DNA of 64,000 bases. Origin: Acidaminobacter sp. JC074. GTDB taxonomy: Bacteria > Bacillota > Clostridia > Peptostreptococcales > Acidaminobacteraceae. The notes beneath the pieces were generated by a model. It saw only the letters and a list, made by a program, of their open reading frames with translations, was not told where the DNA came from and searched no databases. The position numbers and the translations under genes were made by a program. Position 1 is the first letter of the stretch. Every line of letters begins with the position of its first letter. Of this stretch, positions 16,898-24,873 are shown in pieces. The DNA lies in the NCBI RefSeq assembly GCF_022496765.1, contig NZ_VANV01000010.1:62001-126000 (forward strand). Reading direction: 5' to 3'.

Positions 16898-19132
16898 ATG
16901 TGGGATAAGTTTAATAAGGGAAAATGGCAAGAAGCCATTGATGTTAGAGATTTTATTCAAGTTAATTATAAACCATATGATGGTGATGCATCATTTTTAG
17001 AAGGAAAAACAGAAAAGACTCAAGTATTATGGGATGAAGCAGAAGCGTTGATTCATGAGGAAATAAAGAAAGGCATTATCGATATTGAAACATCTTGCTT
17101 TTCTGGCATCAATAACTTCAAGCCAGGTTATTTAGACAAGGACAATGAAGTTATCGTTGGTTACCAAACTGACGCACCTTTAAAGAGAATCATGAACCCA
17201 TACGGTGGTTTCAGAATGGTTGAAAACTCATTGAAGGCTTATGGTTATGAAATGGACCATTTCATGAAAGAACAATTTAAAGAGTTTAGAAAGACACATA
17301 ATGAAGGTGTGTTTGATGCTTATACAGATGAAATGAAAACAGCTAGATCAGCTGGTCTTCTAACTGGTTTACCAGATGCATATGGTCGTGGAAGAATTAT
17401 TGGCGACTACAGAAGAATAGCACTTTATGGTATCGACAGATTAATAGAAGAAAAGAAAAGTGATCTAGCGTCTATTGATGGATTTGATGAGTCAATTATT
17501 CGTTTAAGAGAAGAAGTTTCAAGTCAAATCAGGGCACTTAATGATATGAAAGAGATGGCAAAATCATATGGTTTTGATATTTCAAAACCAGCAGCTGATG
17601 CAAAAGAGGCTGTACAGTTTTTCTACTTTGGTTATTTAGCGGCAGTTAAAGAAAACAATGGTGCTGCCATGTCATTAGGTAGATCAACGGCATTTTTAGA
17701 TATATACATTGAAAGAGATTTAGAAGCAGGTATTTTAACTGAGAAGACTGCTCAGGAATTAATTGATCAACTTGTTATCAAGTTGAGAATGGTAAGACAT
17801 TTAAGAACACCAGAGTACAACGATTTATTTGCAGGTGATCCAAACTGGGTAACAGAAGCTATTGGTGGTATCGGTCTTGATGGTAGACACCATGTGACGA
17901 AAACTGCTTATAGATTCCTACACACATTAAAGACATTAAGTCCAGCACCAGAACCAAATATGACAGTTTTATGGGCAGATAAGCTACCTGAAAACTTTAA
18001 GAAGTATTGTGCAGATATGTCTATGCATACGGGTGCTATCCAATACGAAAACGATGACTTAATGAGACCACTTTATGGTGATGATTATGGTATCGCGTGT
18101 TGTGTATCTGCTATGGCAGTTGGTAAGCAGATGCAGTTCTTTGGGGCTAGAACAAATCTTGCAAAAGGTCTACTTTACGCAATTAATGGCGGCCACGACG
18201 AGTTGAAAATGGACAAGTCAGGTAATCCACTAAAGGTATTTGACTGCATCAAGACCAATACTTCTGAAGTGCTTAACTACGATGAAGTAATGACTCAATA
18301 TGACATCGTATTAGAAAAGCTGGCTAAGCTTTATGTAGAGACAATGAATACCATTCACTATATGCATGATAAGTACGCTTATGAAGCTGGTCAAATGGCG
18401 CTACATAACACAGATGTTTTAAGAACTATGGCCTTTGGTGTTGCGGGTGTATCACTGGTTGCGGATTCATTAAGTGCAATTAAATACGCAAGTGTTAAGC
18501 CAATTAGAAATGAAGCGGGGGTAACAGTTGATTTTGATATTACGGGTGATTTTCCTAAGTATGGTAACGATGATGATCGTGTGGATCAAATCGCAGTGGA
18601 CTTGGTTACAAAGTTTAGCGAGGCGCTAAAGAAACATCCAACTTATAGAAATGCTGAGCATACTTTATCAGTACTGACGATTACATCAAATGTTGTATAT
18701 GGTAAGAAAACAGGTTCAACGCCAGATGGTAGAAAAGTAGGTGAGCCATTTGCACCAGGTGCCAACCCAATGCATGGTCGTGATGAAATGGGTGCTTTGG
18801 CATCACTTAACTCGGTAGCAAAACTACCTTATGAATCGATCTGCCAAGATGGTATTTCAAATACATTCTCAATCGTACCAAGTGCTCTTGGTAAAGAATC
18901 AAGTGATAAAATTGAAAATCTAGTAAATATTATGGACGGCTATTTTTCACAAGGCGCTTTCCATTTAAATGTTAATGTGTTAAGTCGTGAACTGTTAGAA
19001 GATGCTATGGCTAATCCAGATAAGTATCCGACTTTAACCATTCGTGTATCGGGTTATGCTGTTCACTTCAACCGATTAACGGATGAGCAAAAAAGAGAAG
19101 TTATGTTAAGAACATTCCACAAGAGTGCATAG
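16898..19132 (+). CDS. pflB: Pyruvate formate-lyase (formate C-acetyltransferase)
   Basis: A 744-residue glycyl-radical enzyme of normal length that splits pyruvate with CoA into acetyl-CoA and formate. The active-site pair Cys401-Cys402 lies in GIACCVSAM, and the radical Gly719 lies in RVSGYAVHF near the C-terminus. The Cys-Cys pair identifies true PFL rather than diol-dehydratase-type relatives. AAGGAGAGG precedes the ATG. It is followed after nine bases by its activase. Oxygen-sensitive, so it supports an anaerobic fermentative lifestyle. Confidence 0.97.
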   Translation: MWDKFNKGKWQEAIDVRDFIQVNYKPYDGDASFLEGKTEKTQVLWDEAEALIHEEIKKGIIDIETSCFSGINNFKPGYLDKDNEVIVGYQTDAPLKRIMNPYGGFRMVENSLKAYGYEMDHFMKEQFKEFRKTHNEGVFDAYTDEMKTARSAGLLTGLPDAYGRGRIIGDYRRIALYGIDRLIEEKKSDLASIDGFDESIIRLREEVSSQIRALNDMKEMAKSYGFDISKPAADAKEAVQFFYFGYLAAVKENNGAAMSLGRSTAFLDIYIERDLEAGILTEKTAQELIDQLVIKLRMVRHLRTPEYNDLFAGDPNWVTEAIGGIGLDGRHHVTKTAYRFLHTLKTLSPAPEPNMTVLWADKLPENFKKYCADMSMHTGAIQYENDDLMRPLYGDDYGIACCVSAMAVGKQMQFFGARTNLAKGLLYAINGGHDELKMDKSGNPLKVFDCIKTNTSEVLNYDEVMTQYDIVLEKLAKLYVETMNTIHYMHDKYAYEAGQMALHNTDVLRTMAFGVAGVSLVADSLSAIKYASVKPIRNEAGVTVDFDITGDFPKYGNDDDRVDQIAVDLVTKFSEALKKHPTYRNAEHTLSVLTITSNVVYGKKTGSTPDGRKVGEPFAPGANPMHGRDEMGALASLNSVAKLPYESICQDGISNTFSIVPSALGKESSDKIENLVNIMDGYFSQGAFHLNVNVLSRELLEDAMANPDKYPTLTIRVSGYAVHFNRLTDEQKREVMLRTFHKSA

Positions 19133-19141
19133 GAGAAGTTT

Positions 19142-19879
19142 ATGTTAAAGGGACGCGTTCATTCAATTGAAACCATGGGCATGTTTGATGGACCAGGCAT
19201 CAGAACGGTATTTTTTCTTCAAGGGTGTCCATTAAGGTGCAAATATTGTCATAACCCAGATACATGGGGTCAAGGTGGCAAAGAATATTCAGTAGAGGAA
19301 ATCGTCTCTTTTGCTAAACGTTATAAGCCTTATTATAAAAAAACTGGTGGTGTTACTTTTTCAGGTGGGGAAGCTTTGATGCAAGGGGAGTTTGTTCTTG
19401 AAGCCATCAAAGCTCTGAAAAAAGAAAACATCCATGTAGCCCTAGACACATCTGGGGTTGGTCAAGCCCAGTACTACAAAGACATTCTAAAACATGTGGA
19501 TTTGATACTTTTAGATATTAAACACTTTGATTCAAGTGAGTATAAAGACATCACTGGCGTATCTATGAAGTTTACAAAGCCGTTTATGGATGCCCTAAAA
19601 GACTATAAAAATAAAATATGGATTCGTCATGTTATGGTTCCAGGATTTACAGATAATTATCAATCTATGAATCAGTTATTAAGTTCTGTTCATCATTGTA
19701 TTAAAAACGTTGAAAAGTTTGAGATATTGCCTTATCATAAGTTAGGAGTTGATAAGTATTCTCAGCTTGGTTTAGAATATCCTTTAGGTGACTTGCCTGA
19801 AATGGATAAGACTCAAGCTGAAATGTATCAGGATTACATTATGAATCTCTTGGTGCATCAAAAGACTATTGCGGTTTAG
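19142..19879 (+). CDS. pflA: Pyruvate formate-lyase activating enzyme (radical SAM)
   Basis: A 245-residue radical-SAM activase. Cys29-x3-Cys33-x2-Cys36 (CPLRCKYC) binds the [4Fe-4S] cluster, and the GGEA motif follows (TFSGGEALMQ). It installs the glycyl radical on PflB. Standard length, with no extra ferredoxin insert. AGGAGA precedes the ATG and the gene is tightly coupled to pflB. Confidence 0.96.
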   Translation: MLKGRVHSIETMGMFDGPGIRTVFFLQGCPLRCKYCHNPDTWGQGGKEYSVEEIVSFAKRYKPYYKKTGGVTFSGGEALMQGEFVLEAIKALKKENIHVALDTSGVGQAQYYKDILKHVDLILLDIKHFDSSEYKDITGVSMKFTKPFMDALKDYKNKIWIRHVMVPGFTDNYQSMNQLLSSVHHCIKNVEKFEILPYHKLGVDKYSQLGLEYPLGDLPEMDKTQAEMYQDYIMNLLVHQKTIAV

Positions 19880-19892
19880 AAAGTGGGGAACT

Positions 19893-20612
19893 ATGCCGAA
19901 ATGTATTCAGGGAAATAGAGATTGTAAGCTGTGTGAACATAAGTTTTGCATCAGCCAAATATCTTTGTTTTCTAGTCTTAGCGAAGAGGAAATGGCCCTC
20001 ATAGCTTCAGAAGCAGTGACTTATAGCTACAAACGTGGTGATACTATTTTTGCCCAAGGTGAAAAAGCCAATCATCTCTACATCGTTTGTAAGGGGAAAA
20101 TGAAAATAAGAAAGTACACTGTAGATGGTAAAGAGCAAATCTTATATATTCTATCAGACAGTGATTTTATTGGTGCTTTTAACTTGTTAAAAGAAGACCG
20201 ATTTGATTTTACAGCTGAAGCCATTGAAGATACCGATATCTCTATGGTTTCAAAGGATGCCTTTAACTCTATATTATTAAAGAATCCTGATATTACTCTA
20301 AAGGTTTTAGAGAAAGCCTATGAGAGAATCATCAAGGTTGAAAGTCTTGTTGAAAGACTTGGCACCAATAGTGTGGATGCAAAGGTAGCAGGCTTACTTA
20401 TAAATCTAGAAAGAGATTTTGGGCATAAGACACCGGAAGGGACTCTCTTAAAGTTATCTATTAACAGAGAAGAAATGGGTTCTTATGCAGGTATAGCTAG
20501 AGAAACCATGACTAGAAAGTTAAAACTCTTTCAGGAACTGGGTGTTATAAAGTTGATTGGTACCAAGCAAATACTGATTATGAATAAAGAAGCTTTAGAA
20601 GAAATGAATTGA
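19893..20612 (+). CDS. Crp/Fnr family regulator with N-terminal cysteine cluster
   Basis: A 239-residue regulator with cyclic-nucleotide-type beta-roll (about 25-140) and C-terminal winged helix (about 165-230; recognition helix near GIARETMTRKLKLF). Four N-terminal cysteines, C4, C11, C14 and C19, resemble the oxygen-labile [4Fe-4S] site of FNR. The start is ATG 19893 after GGGGA; the longer frame from 19869 lies inside pflA. Being cotranscribed with pflBA, it probably senses oxygen or redox state and activates the pfl promoter. Confidence 0.88.
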   Translation: MPKCIQGNRDCKLCEHKFCISQISLFSSLSEEEMALIASEAVTYSYKRGDTIFAQGEKANHLYIVCKGKMKIRKYTVDGKEQILYILSDSDFIGAFNLLKEDRFDFTAEAIEDTDISMVSKDAFNSILLKNPDITLKVLEKAYERIIKVESLVERLGTNSVDAKVAGLLINLERDFGHKTPEGTLLKLSINREEMGSYAGIARETMTRKLKLFQELGVIKLIGTKQILIMNKEALEEMN

Positions 20613-20627
20613 TCATTTCTTTTTTTT
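20601..20627 (+). terminator. Terminator of the pfl operon
   Basis: GAAATGA (20601-20607), loop ATTGA, TCATTTC (20613-20619) and a run of eight T. Confidence 0.88.
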
Positions 20628-20628
20628 C

Positions 20629-20657
20629 TTGACAAACGAGTAGACCGGTCGTATACT
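20629..20657 (+). promoter_or_regulatory. Sigma-A promoter with TetR-like operator in the spacer
   Basis: TTGACA (20629-20634), 17-base spacer, TATACT (20652-20657). Inside the spacer is the palindrome GACCGGTC (20643-20650) within TAGACCGGTC, which resembles operators bound by LmrA/YxaF-type TetR repressors. A repressor bound here would block polymerase. The TetR gene immediately downstream is the likely partner. Confidence 0.75.
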
Positions 20658-20680
20658 AAGCTTAATTAAGGGAGGTAACA

Positions 20681-21130
20681 ATGAAAGAAAAGTTAAGAAA
20701 AGTATATGACAATCATGAGTTATTAAGACTAGGCACCATGGATTTAGAAGGTTTTGTTAATGTTAGGTCGGTTGATTTTACATATGATCCAGAAAATTTA
20801 AGTCACATCTATTTTACAACATTTAAGGCAACCAATAAGGTTAAGGAACTGAGTCAAGACAATAGAGTTTATATTGTTATTGATAAATCTGCAGATTCTA
20901 TAGAAGCCTTGTCTCAGATTAAGTATGTCAGAGGTTTAGGCAAGGCCTATGAAATTAATGAGCCTGAACAAGCGAGGAAGGCAATGGGCTTACTGCTTAC
21001 TAAATATCCGTTTCTAACAGATTTACCTGGCGATCCATCTATGATGGGCTTGTATAGAATTGAACTTGAACAAGTAAAGATCACAGATAACTCTTTAGGA
21101 TTTGGTCATGTAGATATTATGGATTTTTAG
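20681..21130 (+). CDS. Pyridoxamine 5'-phosphate oxidase-like flavin-binding protein
   Basis: A 149-residue split-barrel protein of the PNPOx-like family that binds FMN or related flavins. The pattern LRLGTMDLEGFVNVRSVDF near the N-terminus and IYFTTFKATNKVKEL are typical. It lacks the full PNPOx substrate motifs, so a reductase, heme- or flavin-binding role is more likely than vitamin B6 synthesis. GGGAGG precedes the ATG. It is expressed from a strong promoter with a probable TetR operator, and the TetR gene follows, as in inducible stress or drug-response units. Confidence 0.82.
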   Translation: MKEKLRKVYDNHELLRLGTMDLEGFVNVRSVDFTYDPENLSHIYFTTFKATNKVKELSQDNRVYIVIDKSADSIEALSQIKYVRGLGKAYEINEPEQARKAMGLLLTKYPFLTDLPGDPSMMGLYRIELEQVKITDNSLGFGHVDIMDF

Positions 21131-21131
21131 T

Positions 21132-21160
21132 TTGACGCTTGCTTAAATTTTCTCTATAAT
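21132..21160 (+). promoter_or_regulatory. Sigma-A promoter of the TetR gene
   Basis: TTGACG (21132-21137), 17-base spacer, TATAAT (21155-21160), just after the stop codon of the flavin-protein gene. This gives the regulator an independent promoter. Confidence 0.78.
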
Positions 21161-21181
21161 GAACTCACTGAGGTGATAAGT

Positions 21182-21718
21182 ATGAATAAAAGAGAAACTA
21201 TTTTGATGACAGCAGCCAGACAAATACATGAAAATGGCTACCATCATGTAGGTATAAAAAGCATATTGGATGAACTCCAAATACCCAAAGGTTCTTTCTA
21301 TCATTTTTTTAAAAGCAAAGAAGCACTTGGCCTGGAGATTATTCAGTTTTACATTGAAGATACCAAGTCTTGTATAGCAGGTGTTGAAGACAGTTTACAG
21401 GGGCTTGAAGATTTTTTTAACATCTTCTTTAACAGACTGCGTCAGTTAGAGTTAAGACGAGGCTGCCCTGTCGGTAATCTTATCCTAGAGCTTTCTGATG
21501 ACAAAGAAGTGTTTAGAGAAAAACTGAGTGAATGGTACGAACTTGTCATCACATGGGTTTCTGATATTCTAAGAAATAATGGCATTGACCAGGCAGCTAT
21601 TAAAGCAAAAGCATTGTTTGCAGCTTTTGAAGGCGCTATGCTAACATCCAAAGTCAACAAAAAAGAAGAGCACTTTAATATTTTTATAGAGGTGACCTTA
21701 AAGTCAATTATTGGATAA
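21182..21718 (+). CDS. TetR family repressor (LmrA/YxaF-like)
   Basis: A 178-residue regulator. The N-terminal helix-turn-helix (about 5-50) has ILMTAARQIHENGYHHVGIKSI and the recognition helix PKGSFYHFFKSKEAL. The C-terminal helical domain, with the RLRQLELRRGCPVGNL block, is typical of the LmrA/YxaF branch. The start is ATG 21182 after GAGGTGAT rather than the GTG at 21173, which lies in that ribosome site. It probably represses the upstream flavin-protein promoter until an aromatic or drug-like ligand binds. Confidence 0.88.
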   Translation: MNKRETILMTAARQIHENGYHHVGIKSILDELQIPKGSFYHFFKSKEALGLEIIQFYIEDTKSCIAGVEDSLQGLEDFFNIFFNRLRQLELRRGCPVGNLILELSDDKEVFREKLSEWYELVITWVSDILRNNGIDQAAIKAKALFAAFEGAMLTSKVNKKEEHFNIFIEVTLKSIIG

Positions 21719-21743
21719 GTATCAACTACTTATCTTTTTTTTT
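21714..21743 (+). terminator. Rho-independent terminator
   Basis: GATAAGTA (21714-21721), loop TCAAC, TACTTATC (21727-21734) followed by nine T. Confidence 0.9.
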
Positions 21744-21778
21744 CTCTTTCTTAGTGATATTCTAGAAGAGGGGATCTT

Positions 21779-22243
21779 ATGAACTACAGGATAGAGACTA
21801 AACCTTCAATGAGACTCCAGGGTCTTTCAAGAAGGATTTCAACGGACAGTGATTGTATTCAAATACCAAGATTTTGGGATGACTTCACTAAGATGCATGC
21901 ATCTAAAAGCATTACAGATCACATAGGTCCATTAGGCTTGATTGGCGTTCGTTATAACAACTGCAAAGTAGGTCTTCAGTTTGACTATATGATTGGTGTA
22001 GAGGCTAATGAAGCCATTGAGGGGATAGACAGTCTGGAAATTCCTGAGTGTACATGGGCGGTATTTGAAGTCGTTGGAAAGCTGCCTGAATCCATTCAAA
22101 GTGTTTGGCAAGACATTCTAGATGATTTTTTTGTCAGGACTTTGTATGTCCATAAAGAGTTACCAGAACTTGAAATATATCCTGACGGTGATACGAGTTC
22201 TAGTTTGTATGCCTGTGAGATTTGGATTCCGATAGAAGATTAG
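21779..22243 (+). CDS. GyrI-like/AraC effector-binding domain protein
   Basis: A 154-residue stand-alone effector-binding domain. It shows the two-fold beta-alpha-beta pattern with RIETKPSMRLQGLSRRIS at the start, GVRYNNCKVGLQFDYMIGVE in the middle, and ECTWAVFEVVGKLPESIQSVW, the family's hallmark segment. Such proteins bind hydrophobic cationic ligands, or act as small-molecule hydrolases or gyrase inhibitors; there is no DNA-binding domain here. GAGGGG precedes the ATG. The deacetylase gene follows after 13 bases. Confidence 0.83.
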   Translation: MNYRIETKPSMRLQGLSRRISTDSDCIQIPRFWDDFTKMHASKSITDHIGPLGLIGVRYNNCKVGLQFDYMIGVEANEAIEGIDSLEIPECTWAVFEVVGKLPESIQSVWQDILDDFFVRTLYVHKELPELEIYPDGDTSSSLYACEIWIPIED

Positions 22244-22256
22244 TGATGAGGTTGAG

Positions 22257-22955
22257 ATGAGATATTTTCCCGGTAAAAAGAAAAAGGCAGTCACTTTTTC
22301 TTATGACGATGGTATTTTACAAGACAAAAGATTTGTTGAGATTTTAAATAAGTACAAGCTTAAGGCGACCTTTAATTTGAATTATGGTTTGTTGGGTGGT
22401 GGCCAGTGGGAAGACAGAGGCCATATCATCAGGCGAATCGACAATCATGTGGTCAATGATCTATATGGTGGACATGAAATAGCCTGTCACAGTCTGACAC
22501 ATCCCTCTTTAGTTGAACTAGATGAGGATAGACTTGATAAGGAACTTGGTCTGGACAGAAAAGGTCTTGAAGACTTAACAGGACGTGTCATTAAAGGAAT
22601 GGCCTATCCATTTGGTACCTATAATGACCTTGTGATAAAAAACATGAAAAAAAATGGTATTGTTTATGGCAGAACAGTAGAGGATACCAGAAACTTTGGA
22701 TTGCCTGTCGATTTTTATAGGTGGCATCCCACATGCCATCATAACGATAAAAACATATTTTCCATAATAGATGATTTTCTAAATAAAGATTCTGATGATC
22801 TTGATCTTCTATATATATGGGGGCATTCTTATGAGTTTGACTTAGATGATAACTGGGATCATTTTGAAAAAATCGCAGAGGCTTTAAGCGGCCATGACTC
22901 TGTATGGTATGCGACTAATATGGCTATTTATGATTATATGAATCAAATAGACTAA
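22257..22955 (+). CDS. Polysaccharide deacetylase family protein
   Basis: A 232-residue NodB-type deacetylase domain without signal peptide. Motif 1 is TFSYDDG (Asp17-Asp18), motif 2 is HSLTHP (zinc ligands), and later blocks include AYPFGTYND and WGHSYEF. Members remove acetyl groups from sugars or hydrolyse other C-N bonds in the cytoplasm. The lack of an export signal argues against cell-wall editing. Cotranscribed with the effector-binding gene. Confidence 0.86.
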   Translation: MRYFPGKKKKAVTFSYDDGILQDKRFVEILNKYKLKATFNLNYGLLGGGQWEDRGHIIRRIDNHVVNDLYGGHEIACHSLTHPSLVELDEDRLDKELGLDRKGLEDLTGRVIKGMAYPFGTYNDLVIKNMKKNGIVYGRTVEDTRNFGLPVDFYRWHPTCHHNDKNIFSIIDDFLNKDSDDLDLLYIWGHSYEFDLDDNWDHFEKIAEALSGHDSVWYATNMAIYDYMNQID

Positions 22956-22964
22956 ACCTTTTAT

Positions 22965-22990
22965 GACCTTGTATTTATGCAAGGTCTTTC
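22965..22990 (+). terminator. Probable terminator
   Basis: GACCTTG (22965-22971) pairs with CAAGGTC (22980-22986); only three T follow directly, so strength is uncertain. Confidence 0.55.
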
Positions 22991-23013
22991 TAATGAAAAT
23001 ATGGCTAAAAGTG

Positions 23014-23042
23014 TTGACTTTGGCCTTTTGTAAGCGTATATT
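23014..23042 (+). promoter_or_regulatory. Sigma-A promoter of the zinc-ribbon gene
   Basis: TTGACT (23014-23019), 17-base spacer, TATATT (23037-23042); the start codon at 23101 lies 58 bases downstream. Confidence 0.7.
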
Positions 23043-23100
23043 AATGTCTGGTGGTTACCAGTGTTTAATTGACATTGATGATATAGTGGAGGAAAGAAAT

Positions 23101-23433
23101 ATGAATGAGTTACCAAGTTGTCCAAAATGCCAATCAGAGTATACCTATGAAGATGGCGCAATGATTGTCTGTCCAGAATGTGCTTACGAATGGGTGCCTG
23201 GCAGTGAATCATCTGATGAGAAAGTGATTAAAGATTCTAATGGGAATGTACTTGCAGATGGTGATACAGTCACAGTGATTAAGGATTTAAAAGTAAAAGG
23301 TGCATCATCGGTTTTAAAAAGAGGCACCAGAGTAAAGAATATCAGATTGGTTGAAGGTGACCATGACATTGATTGTAAAATTGATGGTTTTGGTGCTATG
23401 AAACTTAAATCAGAATTTGTTAAGAAAATATAG
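23101..23433 (+). CDS. yjdM: YjdM (PhnA) family zinc-ribbon protein
   Basis: A 110-residue protein with an N-terminal zinc ribbon ([21 protein letters not shown], four Cys) and the C-terminal YjdM domain ([16 protein letters not shown]... [13 protein letters not shown]). Formerly called alkylphosphonate utilisation protein PhnA, but not a phosphonate enzyme; the function is still unclear. The start is ATG 23101 after GGAGGAAAG; a longer frame from 22963 would run through its own promoter. Single-gene unit with promoter and terminator. Confidence 0.92.
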   Translation: MNELPSCPKCQSEYTYEDGAMIVCPECAYEWVPGSESSDEKVIKDSNGNVLADGDTVTVIKDLKVKGASSVLKRGTRVKNIRLVEGDHDIDCKIDGFGAMKLKSEFVKKI

Positions 23434-23458
23434 GATGAGTTCCTATTTTCTTTTTTTT
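23430..23458 (+). terminator. Rho-independent terminator
   Basis: ATAGGA (23430-23435), loop TGAGT, TCCTAT (23441-23446), then TTTTC and eight T. Confidence 0.85.
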
Positions 23459-23483
23459 AGCTTAAAATATAAGGAGGAGGTGG

Positions 23484-24812
23484 ATGATGTTAATTGATGC
23501 ACACTGTCATTTCTTTACCAAGAATATTTTAACCCAATCTTTATCAAAGCTTGAGTCCTATATGACCAGTTTAGAGAAACTGTCTAAACCTGCTTCGACC
23601 ATTGGACCAAAAGAGCTTCAAAAGTACAGAGACCAAGTCTTTGAATTTGCAAATCATGCCATAGAAAAAACACCACTTGAAATGTATGAAACAATGAAAG
23701 AAGCTTATGGTCAAGATTTTATTGCAGTGCCTTTGATGCTAGATTTTTCTTATACCTTTATAGCACCTAAAGACAAGGTCTTAGATCAAAAAAAATCCTT
23801 GTTAAACTCAATGAAATCCATGTCTGAAAAACAAAGAGAAAAAGGTTTGATTGAGTGGATGGATGATTTGGCCAAGTCCATTGAAGATAAAATTGATTAT
23901 TATGATCGGTCTGTTATTGGGGTGGATGTTTTTAAGAATGCCTATGAAGAACAGATAAAAGATTTAACCAGACTAAAAAAAGAAAGACCGGATAGAGTTT
24001 ATCCCTTCTTTTCCATAGATCCTAGACGAAATGATGAGTTTGATCAAGGGATACTGGGTGAGATAAAAAAGTATATAGGTAGAGACAAGCCTTTTACAGG
24101 GCTTAAACTTTATACCTCTTTAGGCTATTCGCCGACTCACCCCATATTATATGATGATTCTAGTGGGGAATCGGTTTATGGCTACTGTGAAAAACACCAG
24201 ATTCCAATTACTATACATGCATCATTAGAAGGTTTTTCTCATATGCTAGATAAGAGCCTTGTAGAAGGTGATATTTATTATGGTCCATCAGGTAAAGCCA
24301 TTCCATCTCATCATGCCTATAAGGATGGTATTGTTGATTATAGAAATAACTTTACCAGTATGTCATTTTCGGAGTTAACACAGGAAAGACTGCTTTTACT
24401 CAACCATCCAAACATTTGGAGAAAAGTACTCACAAAGTATCCAAATTTAAAGCTTAATATGGCTCATTTTGGTGGCATCATTCAAATGTGTAAATTCTTA
24501 AAGGGCAATCAAACAGGTTTTTATGCACCTGAAATCATAGATTTGATGAAAGAGTTTCCAAATGTCTATACAGATTTGTCTTGTTTGTATAATTACGAGA
24601 AAAAGGACCTTTATATGGAGGAAATATATGAAAAAATATATGAGCCTCTACCAGAACATATTAAAGACAGGGTCATGTATGGTAGTGACTACTATATGTT
24701 GATATTATTTGACACCCCTCTGGACAATTATATTCAAGGATTCAGACAGGCATTTGGTCCTGAATTTAAAAGAATTTCTGAAGAAAATCCAAAACGATTT
24801 TTGTTTGATTAA
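23484..24812 (+). CDS. Amidohydrolase family protein (TIM-barrel metal hydrolase)
   Basis: A 442-residue protein with metal motif IDAHCHFF (HxH near residues 7-9), later His in NMAHFGG, and a C-terminal Asp in YGSDYY. These match the amidohydrolase-2 branch, which includes decarboxylases and hydrolases. Substrate unknown. AAGGAGGAGG lies upstream of two tandem ATG codons (23484 and 23487); the second has slightly better spacing. Single-gene unit with its own terminator. Confidence 0.83.
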   Translation: MMLIDAHCHFFTKNILTQSLSKLESYMTSLEKLSKPASTIGPKELQKYRDQVFEFANHAIEKTPLEMYETMKEAYGQDFIAVPLMLDFSYTFIAPKDKVLDQKKSLLNSMKSMSEKQREKGLIEWMDDLAKSIEDKIDYYDRSVIGVDVFKNAYEEQIKDLTRLKKERPDRVYPFFSIDPRRNDEFDQGILGEIKKYIGRDKPFTGLKLYTSLGYSPTHPILYDDSSGESVYGYCEKHQIPITIHASLEGFSHMLDKSLVEGDIYYGPSGKAIPSHHAYKDGIVDYRNNFTSMSFSELTQERLLLLNHPNIWRKVLTKYPNLKLNMAHFGGIIQMCKFLKGNQTGFYAPEIIDLMKEFPNVYTDLSCLYNYEKKDLYMEEIYEKIYEPLPEHIKDRVMYGSDYYMLILFDTPLDNYIQGFRQAFGPEFKRISEENPKRFLFD

Positions 24813-24838
24813 AGCATAATTTTTATGCTTTTTTTTTT
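24811..24838 (+). terminator. Rho-independent terminator
   Basis: AAAGCATAA (24811-24819), loop TTT, TTATGCTTT (24823-24831), T run to 24838. Confidence 0.88.
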
Positions 24839-24873
24839 CGTGTCTGGGTATAAATGGACAAAGGAGTCTATTT

